Shown one piece after another: positions 10,556 to 22,599 of a stretch of DNA of 64,000 nt. Below the pieces are notes generated by a model. It saw nothing but the letters and a program-made list of their open reading frames with translations, searched no databases and was not told the origin of the DNA. Origin of the DNA: Parapristionchus giblindavisi (taxonomy: Eukaryota; Nematoda; Chromadorea; Rhabditida; Diplogasteridae); NCBI GenBank assembly GCA_943737045.1, contig CALSFV010000270.1, positions 62,001-126,000 of the forward strand, in the 5' to 3' direction. The position numbers and the translations under genes were made by a program. Numbering within the stretch: the first letter of the stretch is position 1; the number at the start of each line of letters is the position of its first letter.

Positions 10556-11795
10556 TTAGGTTGTCGGGAAAGTCTTGATATATTTTTCAATCGTTTATTT
10601 CTCGAAGCAAAGAGAAGTACATTTTGTGTTATATGCTCCATCATCGACAACAAATATAGCGCCAACGTTCGGTCAGTGTGTGGTTTCCCTCTTTATAGAA
10701 CCCAGCTGGGCGCAAAGTAAAGTATTGCTTGAGTTCAGCATTGACATTTCCACGGGAATTGAAGGTCCTATCTCGAAGGGCACGGGTCAGGCCTGTGAAA
10801 GACTAGCAATCTGACGCGACCAGGTCAGTAGAATACGGGAGGTGAGGGAGAACCATCCATCCATATACGGCCAGTTCCTGCATGACTTTATTGGTGACAT
10901 GGTGATGGGGGCTATCGTGGTGATAATGTACTTTTTTGTCCTTCAGGCTTGAATCATCGACTTCCTTCATCATGTTCCGTTGTTGTGTAACGCACTTGGA
11001 CCTGGTAATTGTCATGCCCTCGTGGAGAAGCTGCCAGCTGATCACACCATCCATTCCCCCATCATACTGAAAGCATGGGTTTTTGGGGGCGCAGGATAGG
11101 TTTGGGGGCATCCTGTGGTGTCTCTCGTTCTTCAACCCTCTCGGCTCACCTGTGGTTGTTATCGTAGTAGACCCACGTTTCATCCCCCGTTATGAGCCGG
11201 TCCAGCCATCGATCCCCAGAATGGAGAGTGGGGTGGGTAATGGGAACATCGATTTGGCGATCAAGGTTGGGTTTGGTGTGATCATGGAGTATGAATCGAC
11301 CGAAAAATTTTCTCATTCCAATGGATTTCCGGTATTCCTGGACTGTGCTATGGTGGACCCCAAGTGTGATGACCAATTTACAGACACTTTGAAATGGGTC
11401 CGATTGCACAAGTTTCTTCGACGTGTCCAAAACCAACTCACGGGGGCTGCCGTTTATGGAAGGAAATGTCGTTTCCTTTGAAGCGCAGGAACCAAGTCTT
11501 GATGGTGCTGTAGTGTGGGCATGTCTGTCATAAAAAATCTTCAGGAGGGTATCCGAATCCTTCGTCGTGGTGTCGGATAGGAAGAGGTAAAGTGGAACAT
11601 GACGGTCGTGGAAAGCACTAATGTCATACATCGTTGCACAACTAGAGCCTGACTAATGTGAATGGAATGGGGAGTTGTTTACTGCAAAGGCCCATCACTG
11701 CTTGGTATACACTAGTAACGAGAGAAACCCAAAGTGCAACTGCGACACGCAGTGGAAAGGCAAACATATGTGTCAAGACTTTCCCGACAACCTAA
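10556..11795 (-). mobile_element. mariner-family transposon in intron 1 of copy 2
   Basis: Terminal inverted repeats ttaggttgtcgggaaagtc and its complement bound 1,240 bp, with TA duplicated on both sides (10554-10555 and 11796-11797). The inverted paralogue of intron 1 shows the empty site with a single TA at 33222-33223. The transposase is on the minus strand and broken. Confidence 0.95.
10803..11631 (-). pseudogene. mariner transposase, frameshifted
   Basis: Two overlapping minus-strand frames (11146-11631 and 10803-11183) together cover most of a mariner transposase, the DDE-family enzyme that cuts and reinserts the element at TA. The first frame has the helix-turn-helix part (LGVHHSTVQEYRKS) and the first catalytic Asp in ITGDETWVYY. 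The second has the second Asp in VHYHHDSPHHH and PHLPYSTDLVASD around the third, the mariner D,D34D arrangement. The frame changes between about 11150 and 11183, and the N-terminal part is diverged, so the enzyme should be inactive. The element would need a transposase supplied elsewhere. Confidence 0.9.
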
Positions 11796-12678
11796 TACAT
11801 CATCAAGTATCCCTTTAACTCTAATTTGAACAAACATCAGTTGTGTTCCTTACAGAATCCTCCGAGGCACCCTCGCTTCGTCTTGTACGCAAGTTCGTCA
11901 CGTATCTGCAGGACAAGGACTACGATATCACCGACCAGCTTGGTACCGTTCACTGATCTTTGATCTTTGATCTTTAATCTTTGATTATTGATCTTTGATA
12001 TTTCCAGATATCGAAAAGAGCAAGGCGCGTGTCACTCATCTCGTGGTCGCTAATCAAAGGCTTGATCGTGATTTATCAGAGCTCGACGAAAAGATTGGAC
12101 TTCTAGTCAGGAATCGAATAAATCTACAGGTTTGATCTTTGATCTTTGATCTTCCTTGCCGTGTTGACCTTTGATCTTTAGGATGTTATCGCTGACAAGA
12201 ATAAGATCAGCGAAGAGGCTGCGAAGCAGAATCGAGAAGAGGTTGGTTTGCTATGGTTGTATGAACAGAAAAGTCATATATCATAGTGCCACCAATATTC
12301 TAATGAGATAGATTCAAGAGCTAATTTGAAACTCTGACAATGTTCCCTCGCCTTCTTTGCTTACGAGAGAGTGTACCTAGAGCGGATAGTTTCAATTTTT
12401 CCTTTGAGGGTTCTCTCCGTCGTAAAGATCGTGAACAGACGGAAGCTCTCGAGCAGTTGTTCTATCATCTACAGACCGATCCTGTATATCTCGTTAATCT
12501 ACTTGAAGGTTAGTCAAAATTATTATTATTCAATTTCGATATCTGTATTATAGAGAATGGAAATTCCGTTATCTTGAATGGAGAAATCTCTCATAGACAG
12601 AAAGAATAGAAATTTTGAGCAGTTTCTCCCTGCTCCTGATTTACTCTTCTGCACTTATTGTACATATTGTAAATTTAG

Positions 12679-12738
12679 GATGTTATCGCTGACAAGAATA
12701 AGATCAGCGAAGAGGCTGCGAAGCAGAATCGAGAAGAG
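12679..12738 (+). other. Duplicated IQGAP exon 4 lying between exons 5 and 6 (copy 2)
   Basis: Identical to E4 at 12182-12241, with the same acceptor (tttag) and donor (gttggtttgc) and about 45 bp of following intron. It is a segmental duplication of about 110 bp. E5 ends in phase 1 whereas this exon begins in phase 0, so including it after E5 would shift the frame. Confidence 0.9.
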
Positions 12739-14028
12739 GTTGGTTTGCTATGGTTGTATGAACAGAAAAGTCATATATCATAGTGATAAATCTTTATCAA
12801 GCATTCAAAAATTTACATATAGAATTAATATTACATTTTAACTTATGGTGTTGAAATTTTTTAGCCAAGAACATTGCTGAGCTGGGCAAGATCATCTCCT
12901 CCGCAGTATCGCCCGCGTTCGGATTCTTGACCGAGAGAAGGTTAGTCGATCTGCCGTGAAATTTAAAAAAAAAAACATAAATACTATTTTTGCTATTCAG
13001 GGAAGAGTTCCTTATGTCTCGTCTGCTGTGCGAAATGGTTACAAGAGATCTCAATGAGGTCAGTCAAGCTACTATACTACTACTAGTTTGACTATACTAC
13101 TAGTAGTACTACTATAGTCAAACTACTTTAATACCATCTCCAAACTACTACTTTCTATTAGTATTAAAAAATTCGTTTATATTATTGCCATAGTCGAACA
13201 CGACATCAAACCAAAGAAACATACTTATAATGACTTACGTTGTCATTATTACTATGTCAGATGTCTAACTTTTTTCTCAAAAACGTGATATAATGACTTA
13301 TTATTATCACTCTGTCAGATCTCTAAACCGGACGATCTGTCCTCATCTCGTCGTATCCCCGTGGTAGCCGCTCTTCTCAATGATTGTGTCTTCGATTCGG
13401 TGAACGATCAAGTGGCTGGAGTGCTCATAGATGAGATGAAGTTGTTCTTTGCCACCGAGAAGAGGGTACGGTCTTGATTTATCCATTTAGATTTTCGACT
13501 TTTTTTTATTATTCAGTGAAACAGTCTAAAGTTTTTAAATTGTAGGAAAAGGTGAGGATGATGGACTAATTTGATGTTGTTGATTTTTTGTGCAAATTCG
13601 TCAGCTCACATATCGGCGTCTAAAGTTGCATCGTGTATTTTGTAAAACGTTGAAACCGGGAATCAACAGTGCTGCCACCGTTATTTCAAAGTTGTTTGTG
13701 CGCATACAAATTTCTTTTAAAATGTCATCAAATGAGTCAAACAATAACCATCCACGTTGCATCGATAATGTTTTTTTCTCTTTAGGAGCAGCAAGCCTTC
13801 AACCTCGACCCAGTCGACATCTACGCCTCGATGTACGGAGGCGTGAAGCCGCCCGATGCGCAGACTGCCCTAGAGGATAAGAACGTACATGCTGTAAGAG
13901 ATTGATCTTTGATCTTTGATCTCTCATTATTTAATCGTTTGACTCCAGGTACTCGAAGAGTCCAAGGCTTTCCTCGCCGAGTGGAGCGAGATTTTCTCCG
14001 CCGCTATTATCGCCAAGCATAAGATACC

Positions 14029-14371
14029 GTACGTTGATCTTTGATCTTTTGATCTTTTGATCTTCATAATGTTTGATCTTTGATTTTTTTACTCTATGAC
14101 TAGTTTGATCTTTGAAATTTTGATCTAAAGCTCGTTTGATCTTTGAACTTTTGATCTAAAGCTCGTTTGATCTTTGATCTTTTGATCTATAACACATTTG
14201 ATCTTTGATCTTTGCAGGCGCTCTGTCCAATACCTCCTCGTGCACACTGCGGATGAATTGAGAAAGCGCTTCCCTAATGCATCCCTTGCCGATCAACAAA
14301 AGGCCGTTTCTGAATTGGCTTATGAGGTAGAGATCAAAGATTAAAGACCAAAGATCAAAGATCAATTGTAG
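14029..14371. repeat. Complementary GATCTTT repeats flanking exon 11 (copy 2)
   Basis: Intron 10 consists of repeats of tttgatctttgatct on the plus strand. Intron 11 (14327-14371) carries the reverse complement (aaagatcaaagatcaa). Exon 11 (14218-14326) is thus bracketed by base-pairing introns. Copies 3 and 5 have the same arrangement. Confidence 0.85.
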
Positions 14372-14934
14372 ACTTGGATCTGCCCCTCCCTGATCAATAA
14401 TCGCCACATATCGATTGCTACGGGCAAAGAAATGACGGATGATGGAATGCACAAAATGGTGGCCGTGACCAAGTTTGTGCAGTATGCAGTGGCGAATAGA
14501 GGGGTGAGAATGTTTTCAATGTACCCTTTGCCGTATTCAATTGAATATAAGCGTAAAATGTTTAAGAAAAGGGTTTTGTTATTTTCTTCTTTCGAAACTT
14601 TCATATATTTTCTCTTTTTTCATCGTCTCGTTTTATTCTGTTCCGTGTTTTCTCGAAAACGCACAATCATTATTGATTTAAATAACCCAATAATTTAATC
14701 TCTGTATTCCTTCCAGTACGGCAACGCCAAATGGTATCTCTCGTCATTGAATAGACAGATTCATGTCATCCATCAACAATTCAAGTAAGTATGACCACTA
14801 TTTGGATATCCATGAATGTCTGTGGATTAGGCTACAGTCCTTTTTATGAACTTACTTATGAAGCCGGGATCCTTCGCATACGTATAGTTTGTGGCGCGTG
14901 AATTCAACTGGTGTGCCAGTTCGCTTTTGCTTGA

Positions 14935-15050
14935 TCGTTGGCAAAATGTTTGCCTACAAACGTGACGTCATAACACTGGGCAGAGGCGTTTTCTAAAACT
15001 CCTCCTACGATTGTGAGGTCACGTTTGTCAACGTTTATGGATACGGCTTC
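14935..15050. mobile_element. Diverged palindromic MITE, intron 13 of copy 2
   Basis: It matches 1094-1203: gcaaaatgtttgcctacaaa on the left, cgtgacgtca and an inverted gtgaggtcacgtttg further right. It is more degraded than in copy 1. Confidence 0.45.
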
Positions 15051-18000
15051 TCGCGTCTGGCCACTAAGATCTGATACCCATAAGACCTGACAAAGTATAT
15101 TTCATATTATTTTTTGTAATATTAGATACGGTAATGCAAAACGGTATTAATGATAATTCAGGAATTACGTTCTCCAATCAATATCATCTATCGGATATCT
15201 CGGTGAGATCTATGATGGACTCACGGAGTACACTCATTATGATCCCGCTAGAAGGTTTGTTCATTTTTTTGCAGCGTAGAGTTTATTAAAGTAACCGTAC
15301 CTGAATTTACCTATGAGACATCGACATCCCAGAGCGAGAGTATATTTAGCCTTTAAAATTTTATTTAATTTTTATGAAGAATGAAGAATTTCAGAAAATT
15401 TTTAATTTCAGGCCTGTCCTTGCTCTACCAGGCAAGACTATCGTTGATGTGATTAAAACTGTGAAGACGGATATCGATGCTGTTAGTTTTTTTTTTAAAT
15501 TAATTAAAAAACATCTTTATTAGTAACAGCTCTCTGCAATTTATACAAAATAAGTGAACAAGTGTTAGGCTAATCTTAGTCTTCTTAAAAATTTTAAAAC
15601 AATTTCGTTATATAATTTATTCAGGTCGCTCCTCCATCCCGATCCAAGCCCTTCCGTCATTTGATCGAGTCCTTCACTACAAATACACTTGATGACGAAA
15701 GGTGAATTAATATTTCGTCACTTCTCTCTAAGGGACTATCGGTTCGGCTCATCATTGTTCCGCATGATGGTTGTTTACTTAATTTTGCAAGAGTTTTTGA
15801 AGAGATGGATCGTCCACTATGAAAATATCCCAGTATTCTCTCTACATGCGACTATACGACTATGCGCTAATTGCTTATTGAATAGTTTTTATTTAAATTT
15901 AAATTTTGAAACAAAATTATGTTTAATGTTTGTTTAATTGAACAGGACAATCGTGATGCACCTCCATCCGATGTCCTCTTCACTATCATTCGAAGACGAG
16001 GAAAAGGCCAATCTGGAGCGAAGACTACAGCAGAATTTTGTCACGTAAGCAGTCCATACGATACAATGCAATGAACTTCGTGGATCATTTTGAAAGGAAT
16101 GGCTGAAACTAAATGACTGATTAGTCTGGGGTACAGTACCTGTAGTCCTGCAATACTGAAAAAATATTATGTTTTTGGCCTCAACGATCTGTTTCATAAA
16201 AGGTTAGGAATAAGTGACTAGCTTTATTTTTGTTAATCCGAATTTTCCAAATTTCAGTTCCAAACGTTACATCGTAGACCTTCTTCTGTCTGGCTGCGTT
16301 GGTTCAACGATCGCTGAACTCCTCGAAGTCCGACCGTCTCCTGGAATTGAAGAAACGCACGATCGACTATTCAACGAACACCCCAAAATGTTAGTTTAAA
16401 AATCTTTGATCATTGATCTTTTGATTCATTCTGAACAGAGATGTTTGCCCAGGGATTGTGTTTCTTGGAATCATGGACAAATTTGAAACTGGTTGGTGGT
16501 TCAGAGAATCCTCATATAATTGGACCATAGTTTGACTTTAAGAAATGTAATGGCATTTCTTGCAGTGAGAGCATAGCGGCGAAGCAGACTGAGATTCGTA
16601 AACTACTTGATGATCTCGAGGCTCATGATCGAGTGAACTCTGATAATAACTACCAAGATATCGTCACGGATATTGCTAATGTACGTATTGAGTCTTAATA
16701 TTACTATTTTGTTTTAACTTCAATGTGCATGCAACCCTATATATTCGCCTCTTTTTCGCACACTTACCTCTTTCCAGTTGAGACGCGAATTAATACAAAA
16801 CAGTTACCGTAACCTCCAAATCGTTGTAGGATATCCGTCTGGCGACCGCCCGAAGGAAGGAACGTACAGCGCAAAGGAAGAGCTTGGACGAGTCTGAGAA
16901 CAGGTTATCGATTGATTTTCAATAGAATTTAGTTTAGAAATCAATCAATAAATCAATAATTTAGGCTTCGCAAGCAACGTGATGACCTCAAAGCACGTCT
17001 GGATCAATATGAGGTTTATTTGGATACGTGCCTCGAGAATCTCAGCAAGACCACAAGGTACCGTAATCTCTGGATTATTGATTGATTAATATTTGTTTAA
17101 TTTATTTTCATTTACACTATTTCATACTAATATAAAAATTGACCTATATTTTTTAATTTATTTCCAGGCGAATTTCGATCCTCGGAACGACGGAGAAAGC
17201 GGGCAAGATCTCCAAGGCTCGAACGTCTTCAGGTTTGGATTTTTTTTACAAATTTTAGTGGCTGTTCCTGAAATAATTGGCATTTTTGTCATCTCAAAGG
17301 AATTTTATTTTGTTATTTTATTATTTTCTTAAATGAAAAAAAACAGTAAATTCACATTCACTGGGGTGATTATTGTTATCGAATAACGTTCATTAACTTC
17401 AAACGATGGTGATATCGTAGAATACTAAAGAACTATTTCTAGAAGCCACACGCACGTCTCATCGTTCCACTGTAGAGAAACTCTTCCGCAAGGGCGTTCT
17501 CGTCGACAACCGCATCGCAGGAGCGGATAACGCGCGGAAGTAAGAGATTCAGAAATCACCAAATACTTTCTCCTTTCTCCGATTATTCAACATAGCAAAG
17601 GAGTTTTAATGCAAATGAGTGCAATTGTAGAGTACAGTGCTTCATTGCCAAAGTTGCCAAAACCTATTTGTGAAACCAATAAAATTAGATATATCGTCAA
17701 AATTCAGGTCCGCGAAGTGGATCGTCGAGTTCATTCGTTCCGATAAGAAAGGCGTCTTCGAGTTGCGTGTCCTAGACGGAAAGGAGCCCCTCGGCGAGTA
17801 TACTGTAGACTTCCAGGTGAGACCAAAAAAATCAGTTTGAAATTTGGTCTGTGTTAGCTTTATTTTAACAAAGTTCGATGAGTTGTGGTGAATTTACTGT
17901 TAACCATAGAATACAAAATCAATAAATCATGGAGTACTGTATATTCCCTTGCAGGACCTCCTATCGGCGCAATATCGCAACGAGCGAGAGTATAATGTGA

Positions 18001-18181
18001 AGAATTCGCTCGTATTTTCCATTAACGATTTGGTCGTGCATATTAACAAGAAATTCTACGGCAATTACTATTGATCGATTCTGTCTACAATGTTGTGTAC
18101 CCGGTGTACGGTAGTTCGGCATTTCCTAAGCGTCGCCTCCGACTACACCATCATTTGTTTACGGCCATATCGGAGTGATCT

Positions 18182-18500
18182 GTCTAATAATCGATTTATT
18201 CATTAATGTTTTTTTTGTTCTTTTCCAATACCGGTGACCTCATTTCCCCGATCGTTCCTCCTTTAGTGCACTTACAGCATAGCTCCGCCTTCATACCTAC
18301 AGTAACCTTTTCATCTACCGTATCCCTTATTTCATGAAACTACCGTATCCCTTACTCCACCCAACTACCGTATCCCTTACTCCACCCAACTACCGTATCC
18401 CTTATTCCATGAAACACCGTATCCCTTAGCCACGCTCAGCGTCAGTCAAAACCAGATATGCACATATGCTTGCAAATATCGTGAATAAAGATATTTTAAA
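18182..18500 (+). repeat. IQGAP 3' UTR minisatellite and poly(A) signal (copy 2)
   Basis: After the stop the flank includes about five units of ctaccgtatcccttattcca-like sequence (about 18306-18428). AATAAA is at 18484-18489. Unit number differs between copies: three in copy 1, one or two in copies 4 and 6, four in copy 5. Confidence 0.75.
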
Positions 18501-18559
18501 ATGTTGCTGTCACTTATACAATTGAAAAAAGAATTCAATTTACCTGTCATTTTCATCTG

Positions 18560-18701
18560 TGGCCGTATGCAAGAACAGTTTTCCGGAAAAAATGTGACGT
18601 AATTAGCGGAGGCGGAGGCGTTTTCCAAAAATCCTCCGCCTACGCTAATGACGTCACATTTTCCCGGAAAACGGTTTTCCCGTTGTTCTTGCATACGGCT
18701 A
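18560..18701. mobile_element. Palindromic MITE with CTG target duplication, spacer 2
   Basis: Ends TGGCCGTATGCAAGAAC and its complement bound 142 bp, flanked by CTG at 18557-18559 and 18702-18704. The paralogous spacer 1 has a single CTG (4638-4640) in the same context (ttcatctgattgat), so the event is an insertion with a 3-bp duplication. The interior carries inverted tgacg(t) sites and ccgcc/ggcgg. Confidence 0.9.
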
Positions 18702-18971
18702 CTGATTGATTTTTATATTTTATAAAAAAATAAAGATTTTTCTTTTTCGATTTCATACCAAAGTCCAATGATTCAGTGAAACAATCGATGAGTCACCGTA
18801 AATGGCGTATTGACAATAAATGAAAATACATTTTAAATAATTAATTTGTGAAAAAGTATATCCTACGTCATGCAGTACTCATTCGTAAGTTGATCTTTGA
18901 TCTTTCTCATGCTTTTTGACTTTCTGACATAAGTTGTACTATAGTTGTTTCAAAATCAATCTCATAGCATG

Positions 18972-18992
18972 TTCTTGGCACTGTGCCAAGAA
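18972..18992. promoter_or_regulatory. Perfect 21-bp palindrome, spacer 2
   Basis: Identical to 5087-5107. It lies about 540 bp upstream of exon-like block a at 19531. Confidence 0.5.
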
Positions 18993-19530
18993 ATATTCTC
19001 GTTGTCTGTCTCACTCCTTTCGCGTCTTCTCTCACCATCTCCCTTTTACCACGCCATGAGTGATCGTTCTTTGATCAGAGCAGAGACTGTGTAGATATGA
19101 GAGATTGTGAGGCAGTGAGAGAGAGGTCAGAGAAAGAAAGACATGAGCCACAATTGTTTACTAATCGGTCCAATCGGCTCCTCTTTCCCGCCTTTTTCAC
19201 TATGCTATGTTCAAGTTATTTTGTCTTTCTTCTGCTTTGGAGTATGAGATATCTTTGAACTTTCTTTGCTCATTTGCATATCGTTGTAGTTGTCTAGTTC
19301 TTCACCATCGTTAGTCCCTTTTTAAACTTGATCTTTGAACTTTTCCTTTTGTGTCTAGCCCTTCTAAATAATAGTTGAGTGTGGTGAACCTGTCGTGGGA
19401 TCGAAAAGTTCACCTAATCACTAATAAGATCCGTTTCGCTTAAGACTCTCTCTTTCATCTCTATTGTTTATTCTGTGATTTCGCCATTTTTGCTTGTAAA
19501 ACGAGTTTAATCACTTCAAATGCATGTCAG

Positions 19531-22500
19531 ACTAGAAGACAGCGTAGTCGTGTCGTCAGGGTCCTCACTTACGAATTGATTATTTGGGAGACCTTATCGG
19601 AGTCAGACAGCGACAAGAATGTCTTCTTCTCTTGGCAATATTGCCATCATGACAAGGTATAATGTATTTTTATAACCAGTATATATTTAAGTCTCTTTGT
19701 GTCATGAAACCGTTGGCACTCCGGATCTGATGAGGTGGTGCAGATGTTCGAGTGCAGATCGTTAAAGGACACCAAGGAAGTCATCACTTGAGCTAAGGTA
19801 CGGTATTTGCACCATAATTCAAGAATCATCCGTACATTGCAATAAACATCATCGTGAATAAAAATTCTGTGGCCGCGTCAACACTAGCAGCATGTTTTCG
19901 CGGAAAACCACGATATTGTTACTAGGAGTAGGATCAATTTGGATTATCTAGCTTATTTAATCATAGTTTGAATAGGCTTCACTTTTATTTGGTAAATTGT
20001 ACTTTAGTGAAATATTGATCGATTATGAGATTAAGATATCCTTCGTACGCTCTCAGATCAATGGTGAAATAGTCAGATGAAATCATTGAACTATTCTTCA
20101 GGATCTACATCACAGTCGTCGATGTCTGAAGACGACGTCAACGTCGTTGAAGGTCAACTCAACAGGCGTCTGAAGGAAGGACCACTATCATTCGAAGGTA
20201 CGGTAGTTTCACCTAATCATGTTTCATTTGTATATTACATGGTTACAAATAGAGGATCAAAAAGCTCTGGCACCATTGACAAGTTTTCACAACGATTATC
20301 AATCCGCTATATTGTTCCTCCTATCTACAGTAGCGCCGGAAAGTCAGTGCCAACTTTTTGCTCTTGTTATATTTAGTGAACCAAGCGTGCTATGAGGCCG
20401 CTCTCGCGAGTTCTTATGGGAAATTTATCGAGGAATCCAGCCCTGATATTGTGGACTCATGAAAATTTCTCGTTATTGCGTAATGATGACGCAATCGAAG
20501 TCCACTTTTTTGAAAAATCATAACTCCGAGGAAAAAATTTTTCCAGCCTACCGTTCTTCTATAAGTTTGAGATCTACGCGTCGGTTACTCCGAAAAATTT
20601 TTTATAGGTTGCTGCGATTTTTTTCAACCGCGGCGGCCACGCTGCAAAATGGCGGCTGCAAACTCATATCTCAGCTCCCAGGTAAGCTAGAGACTCGTAC
20701 TTGGGATCAAAATGATCCTTATGATGTCCCAAATACACCGTGAAAGTTTGGTATTGATCGGACCACAATTGCCTTCAGTGCACCAAAAAGTAACTTTTTC
20801 AGATTACCTTACTTTGAGGGCCTACAATTATGAGAGTGATTTTTCTAAAAATATCGTACTTATGCTAAAACATGCCAAATCCATCCCAGAAGTCATCCTC
20901 ACACTTTGGTGAAATCAGCTTGCTTCCCATCTTCACGGCAAACGTCAAGCGGGCATGCACTCGTTTCGGAGGCGCACGTCCAGGGGAGGGGAGGGAGGGG
21001 AGGGGCGCGCGCACGCATAGTGAGTGCGTGCGGGAAAGACTGATGTGGCACCGAGGGGTTGCAAGATGGGTTCTCCCAAGCTTGTAGACGTATTCTATGA
21101 TAGTTTTGGCACATTTTAGCATAAGAACCGAAATTTTAGATAAACCACTGTCATAATTGTATGCCCTCAAAGTGAGGTCATCTGAAAAAGTGACTTGACT
21201 ATGGAGTTCTTTTTTATCCAAGTGATATTTTCTAAAATTATGGTTCTTGTTCTAAAATGTATTTTTTTCAATTAAAAAAAAGATCACTAGGACACCAAAA
21301 AAGAACACCAAAAAAATAACTTTTTCAGATGACCTCACTTTGAGGGCATACAATTATGACAGTGATTTATCTAAAATTTCGGTTCTTGTGCTAAAATGTG
21401 CCAAAACTATCATAGAATACGTCTACAAGCTTGGGAGAACCCATCTTGCTACCCCTCGGTGCCACATCAGTCTTTCAAGCACGCACTCACTATGCGTGCG
21501 CTCCCCTGGATGTGCGCCTCCGAAACGAGTGCATGCCCGCTTGACGTTTGCCGTGAAGATGGGAAGCAAGCTGCTTTCACCAAAGTGTGAGGATGACTTC
21601 TGGGATGGATTTGGCATGTTTTAGCACAAGTACGATATTTTTAGAAAAATCACTCTCATAATTGTAGGCCCTCAAAGTGAGGTCATCTAAAAAGTTACTT
21701 TTTGGTGCACTGAAGGCAATTGTGCTCCGATCAATACCAAGCTTTCTCGGTGTATTTGGGACATCATAAGGATCATTTTGATCCCAAGTACGAGTCTCTA
21801 GCTTGCCTGGGAGCTGAGATATGAGTTTGCAGCCGCCATTTTGCAGCGTGGCCGCCGCGGTTGAAAAAAATCGCAGCAACCTATAAAAAATTTTTCGGAG
21901 TAACCGACGCGTAGATCTCAAACTTATAGAAGAACGGTAGGCTGGAATATTTTTTTCCTCGGAGTTATGATTTTTCAAAAAGTGGACTTCGATTGCGTCA
22001 TCATTACGCAATAACGAGAGATTTTCATGAGTTCACAATATCAGGGCTGGATTCCTCGATAAATTTCCCATAAGAACTCGCGTGAGCTGCCTCATAGCAC
22101 GCTTGGTTCACTAAATATTACAAGAACAAAAAGTTGGCACTGACTTTCCGGCGCTACTGTATATGCTTTATTTGTTGCGAGAGAGTGTTGCCAGAGCGTA
22201 GAGTTTCAAATTTTCACGGGATGTTCCTTTAAAATAGATGTCAACTATAATAACTGAAAATTTTAGTGAAAGAGAAACCTTTGTCACCAACATCTTTACC
22301 ATTCAATATTGGCAAAGTCCTTGTGCCTGTACAAAATGGTGTCGATGGGGAAAATGGTTGAATAAGTGGTATTCTATCATTCTTCAGGGTGATCATAGCT
22401 TCGTCATCTACGCCGATGACGTCATCAGAAGGACATCTCCACCGTTTCTGATGATCAACGCTATTTTTGGATGAGGATTTTGCTGCTTATCTCAAGCTAT

Positions 22501-22555
22501 TGTAGTGTTCCCTCGTATTACTGCATTGATTTGATCTCTTTTTAGAAATAATAAA
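19531..22555 (+). pseudogene. Unrecognised spacer gene-like module, best copy (spacer 2)
   Basis: Four exon-like blocks with GT-AG borders are seen: a 19531-19656 (42 codons, ending NVFFSWQYCHHDK), b 19744-19797, c 20102-20197, d 22267-22361. Blocks c and d join in phase to give a tail rich in Ser and acidic residues (SSMSEDDVNVVEGQLNRR) and then a Pro-containing end (KPLSPTSLPFNIGKVLVPV), stopping at TGA 22359-22361. AATAAA is at 22550-22555. The intron between c and d contains a 1.8-kb foldback insertion. Block b has a stop in at least two frames, so the full open frame is not intact. No start codon is assigned. I do not recognise a family; conservation in four spacers suggests an original gene. 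Confidence 0.35.
20328..22159. mobile_element. 1.83-kb foldback element with TA target duplication
   Basis: The ends CAGTAGCGCCGGAAAGTCAG and its complement are followed by arms of about 900 bp that match nearly throughout, meeting near 21240-21290. TA flanks both ends (20326-20327 and 22160-22161). Spacers 5 and 6 show the uninterrupted site (for example ctatctatatgcttg near 62509). The arms contain a G-rich run with cgcgcgcacgc near 20990-21020. The mirrored open frames in the two arms are not taken as genes. Confidence 0.9.
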
Positions 22556-22599
22556 GAATTTGGGGTTGTTAATGTTGGAAATCGGTGTCCAAGCCCGCG

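Larger units (their letters stand above)
10005..18074 (+). pseudogene. IQGAP C-terminal half, copy 2 (E1-E25, most complete copy)
   Basis: Exons: E1 10005-10143 (or 10152), E2 11856-11942, E3 12008-12129, E4 12182-12241, E5 12409-12508, E6 12865-12940, E7 13001-13058, E8 13319-13465, E9 13786-13893, E10 13949-14028, E11 14218-14326, E12 14372-14503, E13 14717-14784, E14 15162-15254, E15 15412-15481, E16 15625-15701, E17 15946-16044, E18 16258-16389, E19 16566-16680, E20 16830-16903, E21 16965-17057, E22 17168-17232, E23 17443-17539, E24 17708-17816, E25 17955-18074. They total 2,430 nt with consistent phases: 809 residues, close to the IQ4-to-end length of human IQGAP1. Domains: IQ motif (TIQNTFKKYLLRK), linker (SELDEKIGLLVRNRINLQDV), GRD, RGC ending INKKFYGN. 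The GRD lacks an arginine finger, as in IQGAPs. E1's acceptor reads caa instead of cag, there is no upstream coding, and E4 is duplicated after E5. It is the likeliest copy to be expressed, but called a pseudogene or gene fragment. Confidence 0.8.

Noticed and set aside
19500..19530. Spliced-leader-like string (gtttaatcac...)
   Set aside because: It matches only the first bases of SL1, has no Sm site or SL RNA structure, and lies directly before an exon acceptor.
22390..22475. Frame with IYADD, resembling the reverse-transcriptase YADD motif
   Set aside because: Only about 30 codons, downstream of the likely stop of the spacer module, and none of the other reverse-transcriptase motifs are nearby. 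The match is taken as chance.
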